A DNA stretch of 20,757 nucleotides. Source: Saccoglossus kowalevskii. Taxonomy: Eukaryota > Hemichordata > Enteropneusta > Harrimaniidae. The stretch covers positions 132,916 to 153,672 of the forward strand of contig NW_003137328.1 of the NCBI RefSeq assembly GCF_000003605.2, written 5' to 3'. The notes beneath the pieces are model-generated. The model was not told the origin of the DNA. It worked only from the letters and a program-made list of their open reading frames with translations, and did not search any database. Made by a program: the position numbers and the translations under genes. Shown piece by piece: positions 8,306 through 16,600 of the stretch; the stretch's first letter is position 1, and the number at the start of each line of letters is the position of its first letter.

Positions 8306-9168
8306 AGTCCCCGTTAAGTTCTCTTTGTGCTCATCATATTAAAGCGGAGGGGTTGTCGCGAGCGTGTCCTTGAAACTTGAGTTCCAAGCGGCGTATACAA
8401 CTTATTGTTTATTTACATCAAAACACGCGTTTCGTGTCATAATATGGCCAAAATAAAAACAGCCGTTATTCAGCCATCTTTGGTCTGATTATGAAACACA
8501 CTGATATGTATGATGTATGTGTCAAATACGAATAAAAATGGTAAATAAATTGTGGAAATATAGTAGTAAGGCCAAAAAGTCAGATGGCTGTCAATCGGCC
8601 ATCCTTGACCAGATTTTGAAATAAATTGTCATGGACATGCATCCTAACGAGTATAAAGTACAAGATACCGCATAAAAAAACAAAAACAAGATGCCTGCCA
8701 GTCAACCATCTTTGATCCAATTGCGAAATAAATCGTCATGGACATGTATCCTAACATGTATAATCTATGTACCAAGTTTGAATGAAAACTGACAAAGCAT
8801 GTCCAAAATACAACATTTTCAAAAAACAAAATGGCTGCCAGTCGACCATCTTTGATCCAATTGTGAAATAAATCATCATGGACATGTATCCTAACATGTA
8901 TAATCTATGTACCAAGTTTGAATGAAAACTGACAAAGCATGTCCAAAATACAACATTTTCAAAAAAAGAAGATGGCTGCCAGTCGGCCATTTTGAATCGA
9001 ATCGCTAAACCATTGCATGTGCACATGTCCCACATAAAGTACCAGGCACATGCAAAGAATGAACGAAATCGGTCCAAGGGATTCTGAGATATGACTCCGG
9101 ACGGACACACGGACGCACGGAGACCGAATTATAAGTCCCCGTTTTCAGACTTCGTCCGAACGGGGACT
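8306..9168 (+). mobile_element. Helentron-like non-autonomous element (HINE type)
   Basis: AGTCCCCGTT at 8306-8315 is the inverse of AACGGGGACT at 9159-9168. Inside are four to five diverged core units, each starting near GATGGCTGCCAGTCGGCC (about 8461, 8583, 8691, 8831, 8972). The last three starts are 140-141 bp apart. Then comes an ACGG-rich microsatellite (9097-9119) and a terminal hairpin with 10-bp arms AGTCCCCGTT/AACGGGGACT and a 15-base loop (9134-9168). Core repeats plus ACGG tract plus 3' hairpin is the layout of bivalve pearl/Cvg1-like elements related to Helentrons. The minus-strand frame over 8751-9110 is only the repeat read as protein. The exact 5' end is uncertain. Confidence 0.6.
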
Positions 9169-9354
9169 AATAATTTGCGAGCAACGTTTTACACGCATAT
9201 TTACCTGTTTATGAGCAACTTTTCCTGAATTTCTCGCTTCTTTCAATGGATGTCGGAAAACTTTTCAGGACTTTGCACTACAGGGACTAGTATTAGCGCC
9301 CTCTACCAACCAAGGAGAGGGGGTGGCTTGTATGTATCGGTACCTCAGGTAATG

Positions 9355-9978
9355 TTCACCGCACTGTGAATCACTCAGTGACAGATTTGAAGGGGATCCA
9401 ACTGAAATTTAAGGCATGGTCCTACACACTTGGTTTGGAATATGAAAAAATGAAATGGGGAAACTAATGTTTCTGAAGACTGCACTTGCCCATGTTGTAA
9501 GAAAGAAGATGAAACCTTGGAACATTTTGTCCTGTAGTACAGAGTTAAGCTGATGAAGGGATCACAAATATTTTACTGAATAGCGGAGAAAACTATCTTT
9601 ACGCAGATTTTGAACAAAGGAATGAAATAATATGCCTATTGCTGGGAGACAGTACTCAACTCTATAATGATGACATTTGTACAGCCATTGACAAATTAGT
9701 CAAACAATTCCTTATCAGTGCCATGAAGTCCAGACAAAAGTTTTTAGACTAATCTAAATTGGTGTTCTTAGTTTACATTTCCCCCTTAATACCTACATTT
9801 GACTCAATTTCAGTTTTTGTATTTTTTCTTTAATTGCAACATTTGATTCAATTTTTGTTGTTCAATTTGTTATGTAATGCCGCATTTGATTTGTAATTCT
9901 ACATAGCTTTTATTTATTTCTTAAAATAGTCAGCCATATTCAAAAGTGTTGCAACAAATAAATAAATACTTTTTCTTT
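9355..9978 (+). mobile_element. 5'-truncated LINE, 3' end of ORF2 and tail
   Basis: Translated pieces are typical of the extreme C-terminus of a non-LTR retrotransposon ORF2: KFKAWSYTLGLEYEKMKWG, then a knuckle-like CTCPCCKKEDETLEHFVL, then LYADFEQRNEIICLLLGD and IDKLVKQFLISAMKSRQKFL before TAA at about 9751. In-frame stops after GN and after HFVL and a frame change show it is dead. A non-coding tail ends in AACAAATAAATAAATA, like the short 3' repeats of CR1/L2-type LINEs. The clade is not certain. Confidence 0.7.
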
Positions 9979-10217
9979 GCTTTTATGATAAATCAGCATT
10001 CACGATTTGACAGTAAATCCCAGTGGGGTTGCCTTTCTCCCAGTAAACCAATACAAGTCAGGCAATGCTAAGAATAAAGGCAACTGTGGTAAAACAGATA
10101 TGTCAAGCATAACATTAAAGATTTTTTGTGCAAATTCATATGAAAATCAGTGTTTGTGTGAGTTTGTTATACTCTGTTTTGTTTCAATCAGATCTATTAC
10201 CGGTAGGGACAGATCTC

Positions 10218-10440
10218 TCAGATAGCAGAAAGCAAATGCCATTGCTTGATTGATGAAGTTCTATTGTGGAACGCTGTTGAGTTTCTCACAGACCTAAGTG
10301 TATGCATTTTCGGGGATGTTGCGAGTTGTGGTTCATGGGTGTCCTTTAATGCAACAATGACAGAAACCATGATGGAGAGACTATTCTTGGAGTGACCTTT
10401 GGTTTTGACTGCTCCAGTCCCTTCACTTCATCATCCCAGG
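10218..10440. other. Unidentified block open on both strands
   Basis: Minus-strand frame ending TGA at 10218-10220 reads VSVIVALKDTHEPQLATSPK and MHTLRSVRNSTAFHNRTSS. The plus strand is open over the same DNA with AESKCHCLIDEVLLWNAVEF, then SVCIFGDVASCGSWVSFNAT, up to a TGA near 10396. I cannot name either. A decayed gene or transposase fragment is possible; the coding strand is undecided. Confidence 0.25.
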
Positions 10441-10485
10441 AAATGCTTCAACTCATACTGTTAAACACATGATTAATTTTGCTAT

Positions 10486-10833
10486 TTAATTTTGATGTTG
10501 AGGAAATTTTACTAGCTGCGACAGAGGGATAGAAAGGATGTGTTTGTTTCCGCAGATGGCAAGCATAATAGTGCTTGCAGTGGTTCTGATATAATTGGAT
10601 TGAGTTTGATTACAAGTTTTAGAGCATACATGTGGTTGCTGAAGGTCCAGTAGAATACCCATGATCTGAGCTAAGAACGACCTGTATGCATGATACCTGA
10701 ACAGCTCTGGTGTCACACACATGTCCATGTTGCGCATCAACTCTAATTCAGAGAGAAGTTCCCCAGTTTGATCCACTAGAGGGGCCAGAGTAGTGGTGTC
10801 CAACCCTGACCATAACCAAACTATTAAGGTCAT
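10486..10833 (-). other. Unidentified 115-codon open frame
   Basis: ATG-initiated minus-strand frame, 115 residues, GC content above its surroundings. It includes GELLSELELMRNMDMCVTPE, then LFRYHAYRSFLAQIMGILLD and HVCSKTCNQTQSNY. Composition is protein-like with a cysteine cluster, but I recognise no family. TTATGGTCAG inside its beginning could be a splice acceptor and TTCAG|GTATCA a donor. It could be an exon, a gene fragment in an old repeat, or chance. Confidence 0.3.
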
Positions 10834-11602
10834 CTTTGTGTTGTACGACAGTGAGAATTTGTACTATCACATGAATAGGATAACGTGCAATGACGTTTAT
10901 ATTGTCTTGGTATGGAAAACTGTTGTTCCAGCATATTTTCTGCACAAAAATATTGGTACATTGGCTCAAATTGTTATAAACATTAGTGTGAATTACATTT
11001 CACACATACGCGAAATGAATGGTTCACTGTCTTCATGGTGACACTCATAGGGAATATTGATGGGCCCATCTGCCCTCTAGTGATTGAGGTTGGGAGATAT
11101 AATTATTCAATTGTTATCAAAGCAACAGTACACATACATTTATACTTACTATCAATTATCAATACAAATTTTGTCCTATGGCAAAGGATAATGTATTTCT
11201 TCGCCAAAATTTGTTGTAAGTACAATAAACTATTTTAAACTTGGTGAATAATAATTAAACTAAGAAAATCATGTCTACATGAACAAAATGTCATTTTTTG
11301 AATGAAAAATCACTTTTTTTTTTTTACAAAATTACTAATGTTCATAAAGCTCTACTGAATCAAGGAAAACAACAATGTTTTATACATTTTTTTGCAAGAC
11401 ATCTTGACAAGGAATAGTTCCTATTCTTTTGTAACATTTACTGTAAATTCTTGCAAATCATGGACTTATTGCATGCAAGTCACAAACTATCAAGCTCCAA
11501 GGAACATTCACAATAAAATTTTTTCAAAATTAGAATTTTCATCCAAAAGATAAAATGCTAATAATCTTATTTGAGCCCCGCCCAGTTCACATGCAATAAA
11601 AC

Positions 11603-12770
11603 TAGTCTTGTTTAAACAAGTTTACATATTCATTTGTCAGACCAATCTCCCCACATGATACCACCATTCCTGTTCATACAAGCTTACATATTTAATTGCC
11701 ACACCAATCTCCCCACATGATACAACCAGTCCTATTCATACAAGCTTACATATTTAATTGCCACACCAATCTCCCCACATGATACAACCAGTCCTATTCA
11801 TACAAGCTTACATATTTAATTGCCACACCAATCTTCCCACATGATACAACCAGTCCTATTCATACAAGCTCACATATTAAATTGTCAGACCAATCTCCCC
11901 ACATGATACAACCAGTCCTATTCATACAAGCTTACATATTTAATTGCCACACCAATCTCCCCACATGATACCAGTCCTATTCATACAAGCTCACATATTC
12001 AATTGCCACACCAATCTCCCCACATGATACAACCAGTCCTATTCATAGAAGCTTACATATTTAATTGCCACACCAATCTCCCCACATGATACAACCAGTC
12101 CTGTTCATACAAGTTTACATATTTAATTGCCACACTAATCTCCCCACATGATACAACCAGTCCTATTCAAACAAGCTTACATATTTAATTGCCACACCAA
12201 TCTCCCCACATGATACAACCAGTCCTGTTCAAACAAGCTTACATATTTAATTGCCACACCAATCTCCCCACATGATACAACCAGTCCTGTTCATACAAGC
12301 TTACATATCCAATTGCCACACCAATCTCCCCACATGATACAACCAGTCCTGTTCATACAAGCTTACATATTTAATTGCCACACCAATCTCCCCACATGAT
12401 ACAACCAGTCCTGTTCTTACAAGCTTACATATTCAATTGCCACACCAATCTCCCCACATGATACAACCAGTCCTGTTCATACAAGTTTACATATTTAATT
12501 GCCACACCAATCTCCCCACATGATACAACCAGTCCTGTTCATACAAGCTCACATATTCAATTGCCACACCAATCTCCCACATGATACAACCAGTCCTATT
12601 CATACAAGCTTACATATTTAATTGCCACACCAATCTCCCCACATGATACAACCAGTCCAGTTCATACAAGCTTACATATTCAATTGCCACGCCAGTCCCC
12701 CCCCCACATGATACAACCACACGGGATATAACTGCTGTTCTGTTCATACCAACTTACATATTCAATTGAC
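11603..12770 (+). repeat. 62-bp minisatellite, about 18 copies
   Basis: Head-to-tail units of 62 bp, each with ACAAGCTTACATATTTAATT, then GCCACACCAATCTCCCCACA, then TGATACAACCAGTCCTGTTC. I count 18 occurrences of the CACATGATAC word from 11653 to about 12705, with diverged partial units at both ends. One unit near 11964 lacks 4 bases, and the last has an expanded C run. It lies between the TRIP12 3' end and the LINE region, outside both genes. Confidence 0.97.
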
Positions 12771-12964
12771 AAACTTAAATTTTAAAAGACATACACAAGA
12801 TTCAATACAAAAATTCCAACCCATTTTGTTGGCACCAAAATCACAGATGTGTTCTGGAGTATTACACTGAAGGTAGCAATCTCAATAGGGTAATTAATAG
12901 ATCTTCAGTTAAATCAGTCTATGCCTTAACTCAACACGTACCCATGCATACATCTTGAATATAC

Positions 12965-13470
12965 TTTATTTCAAACTACCCTGCTTTTCTTAAAATGTCT
13001 ATTTAAAAGCTGCAATGCTAGAGACAAAGAGTTCTTGTCTCTTTTTCTTCTGAACAACATTTTATTATTCATTGAAACAATTCACATATTTCACAAAATG
13101 TAAGTGAAATGACCACTTCACCCCTCCCCAAATTTTGATCTATCACCCATTGGTCCATAAATATCAATTTATATGCATATTTAGCAGACATGCAAGTATA
13201 TATCTTGTGTAATATAGCATAGCTGTAGAAAAGCACCAAGTAGTTTGTAAATCTGATGCTGTCTCTATACATGTAGTTTGACGACTGCACTGAACACAAA
13301 ACATCTCATATGTTACATATTAATATCTGACCATACAAATAGAGGTAAATAGGCAAAACATTTCTCAAAACAAAATTTGCTTTCGACTGAAGCTTTTGTA
13401 GCAGAAAAAAATAAATTATTCAGTGACTAAAAACAACAAATAAATATTGCAGCTGCATGACACACAAGCA
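12965..13470 (-). other. TRIP12: TRIP12 3' untranslated region with two polyadenylation signals
   Basis: Downstream of the TAG stop there is no coding similarity. AATAAA on the minus strand occurs at 13061-13066 (about 405 bases after the stop) and at 12965-12970 (about 500 bases after). Either could end the transcript, and both lie before the 62-bp minisatellite. The extent is inferred from these signals only. Confidence 0.5.
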
Positions 13471-13667
13471 CTACGAGAGATGAAATGATTGTTGTCCTTC
13501 CATCACAGCAATACGTAGTTTGGATTCCATTATATCTTTGTTGGAATAATCTGGTAGTTTCAAATAGTTCACACATGTCATAACGGAAGGTAAAAAGTTA
13601 TCAGCAGATTCATTTGACTCAAATGTTTTCCTCACTATTGTCAGTGGTGGACTCAAAGCACGGAAAC
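13471..13667 (-). CDS. TRIP12: TRIP12 last coding exon K with catalytic cysteine
   Basis: Acceptor is a run of T followed by GTAG. It reads [18 protein letters not shown], then [16 protein letters not shown], and ends EGQQSFHLS before TAG at 13471-13473. The Cys codon is at 13573-13575, at the position of the ubiquitin-accepting cysteine in HECT C-lobes. The carboxyl end is identical to the human one as I recall it. Confidence 0.97.
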
Positions 13668-16600
13668 CTACAAAAAAAAAAGAAAACATAATTTATCAAG
13701 TTGATTAATACATGTAGTTAAGATTTGGCCTGGAATATTTTACACAAAGCAAGACATGTTTTCAATGTGTACCATTAGAAGTAGTTGTGAAAGATTGTCT
13801 AAGATTATAAAAATACACAACACAATTATATTCTTAACTCACCTCCAACTGGCAGTCTGGGACTTCCAGTCACAAACTGTAAAAACTGCCTTTGTTGTTC
13901 TGAGTTATAGAATGTTAAAATTTCAAATAAAAGCTTGACAGCCCGACTGAAAGATAATAAGACAATTTAAAACTGAGATTAGTTGGGATTAGATCAGTTA
14001 TAATGATGCATATAGTGGTTTTATTGCATGTTTTCACTTTCAGTATTTTGTGGTCTAAAGCAGTAATGATCAGTGCTATACACAGCACATTTGTTCTAGA
14101 CCGTGACTATTGCAAAATTCTAAGCAGAATGTAATAATCAAAGAAAGCTTAGAGAGAACTCCCATGTACTCCATGGTATTTGAAGAATTTAGAAGAAATA
14201 GAGAATATTTAAAAAAAAATTAAGATTAGTCGTTTAAACATGATGGCAGTTGGATAATATAATGCACAGTGTGAAAGCACCTCTGACCCATAGTTTTTGA
14301 AGATTATTATATTAACAGAAAAGGAATAAATTTAAATTTAATTTTACATTTGTGGTTTGCAGTTTGTTTATCACAGAGCACCTATGCACCAAGTTAAGTA
14401 GTTATCAAGATATTGGGTATATTGTTGAATTGTTTTGTGGTTGAACTGTAAATATGGTAGCAATTTATTCTAGGTGCATGTATGGCTTCTGATTGATATA
14501 AAGATTACCTGTCATGATTATAACCATGATCTGGTCTACAACAATCCATGAGTGTTTTCATCTCCCATGGTTCATAAGTATTGCCACACAGTAATTGGTC
14601 CATCTGAAATGCAATTTATTTCAACAGTTAAGACTATGTGAAATGGAGCATTCTCACTACCATGAGATTCATCAAGCATTACTTTCAACACATCCCAAAT
14701 TCTGGTTCATTGATGCTTAGAGCAGAAAGGGTCGTGATTTTTCCATTGCTTTGATTTTGTGGGAAACAAATTGTGAATATGAAAATGCAGGAAAGCACTA
14801 AGTTGTAGCAGAGACAATTTCACCAGAAAAGGAAACACAGTGACAATCTTGAGGTCATTTTCTACACAGTCCGTGGATGGAAATGTGATTATCTCAACAA
14901 CCAAAAATCACTTCACAGCTTACTCACCTCTTCAGGGTAAAAACATTTAAGAAGAGATATAGGAAATACAGATTCAAAACCATCTCTGAATGCTTCACAT
15001 TGCCTTGACACACCTTCCACTAGAGTCCAGTGCACAAGCAGCTACAAAAACAAAAACAATTAAAGTATGAAGCAAACAAATGGTAATGAAATAATATGCA
15101 ATTACTCATAAACAGTACACAGAAAAATTATTGATTGACACATAGTGGAGGTCGATGTGACTGTGCACTGTAATCTCTGTAACCTTATTATCATTCATCT
15201 CAACACAACTGCTTGGTGTGTGAAGCCCAGAAGCGAGCAAGATGGTGACAAATTTGTCTTCTTCAAAATATAACATAATAATTCAATATTTGGAATTTGC
15301 ATTTACCTAATTAGGTAATGTACCCTGTGTAAAACAAAATTACAGCACACTGTAACTTAAGATGATACATAATAACAAGAGCTTGTACCATGCAATTATG
15401 GAGATAGATCATACCTGTAAATATTCTTGTAAGTTGTGTATTGTAACTGGAATATCTTTCCCACCTTTCTTTAATTCAATATTAGGATATCCAGGTAAGA
15501 CGAAATCTAATGCCAAATCTTCAACAGAACAACCATCCATTGTAAGACTATCTAGAGCTAACTGTAGACTAGCAGGAGTCTGAAATCAAACATAACAAGA
15601 CCATAGCATATCACACATCATGTACTGTACAATAATGGGTTTAAATATAGATTATATTCATGTCAAAAGGCAATTGTACAATTAATGTATTTACTGACTT
15701 CAAGTTCACTGCACCATCAGTGCAGTGTTTAAGGTACACAGTACTGTACACGATTAGTTTCATTTTTTTGTTAACTTTTACAATTTTATTTTGACAGGAG
15801 CTATGATGATTAATTAGGCATCCAAGGATTGTGGGTCAATGTTTTTTTTAAAATTGGTATACATGCCTACTGATCAACAAATTTAAGTAAGAGAGCACAT
15901 TTCAAGCTCTCAGCCCACCACCTTTATTGGTAATTAGATGATTTCACAGCTTTCCTATTTTATTCATAATTTTGCAACTTTTAAATTAAATTTAATATAA
16001 CTTGATTTTTGCAGCATATTTAATACATCACATTCACCGTCATGCTGTGAATACTGATTCAGTGATCACCTTAACATTGACAATTTCACCACAACATAAA
16101 GTTAAATCTTTTACTCACTAAATAAACTAAGTACAGGCATATGTTGCATAAAAAAGGGAGCTTTTTAGACAATGCATAGATGAATTCACCTGATGTGTGA
16201 AATAACATCTTTGATTGGATAACTCCTTAACTACAGGTCATAATTTCTTGTGTACGGACGGCCAAGCTCACTGTAAACACGCAGACACATAATTTTGAAT
16301 TTTTTATTGCATTTAGGAAACAAATATCGTATTTGATTTGTTGGTAGCAGAGGTGTCTCTATAGTCAGGTGATTGTTGATACACAACAAAGGCATCCATT
16401 TTTGGTTTATATGTACTTCTATTTGAGGCGTGCTTGTAATATAACTTGAGATGTCACATGTTTATTTGTTGGCAGTTTCAAATGTGCAAAGTGCCATTGT
16501 CGATCACTGTGTTGTTTGCATAAACTGAAACCTGCCAATGTTTGCTAGATCAAATAACGGCAATTGTCCTGTTATCTGCTGTAACCCCCCCCCCCATCTA

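Larger units (their letters stand above)
9979..11600. other. Intergenic stretch with two less AT-rich blocks
   Basis: No gene is recognised. Blocks at about 10200-10440 and 10486-10833 have a higher GC content and long open frames (described separately). The rest (9980-10200 and 10850-11600) is AT-rich with only short frames. Confidence 0.45.

Noticed and set aside
8644-9110. Minus-strand frames giving two similar 'proteins' in tandem
   Set aside because: They are the tandem core units of the Helentron-like element read as protein; the similarity is due to the DNA repeat.
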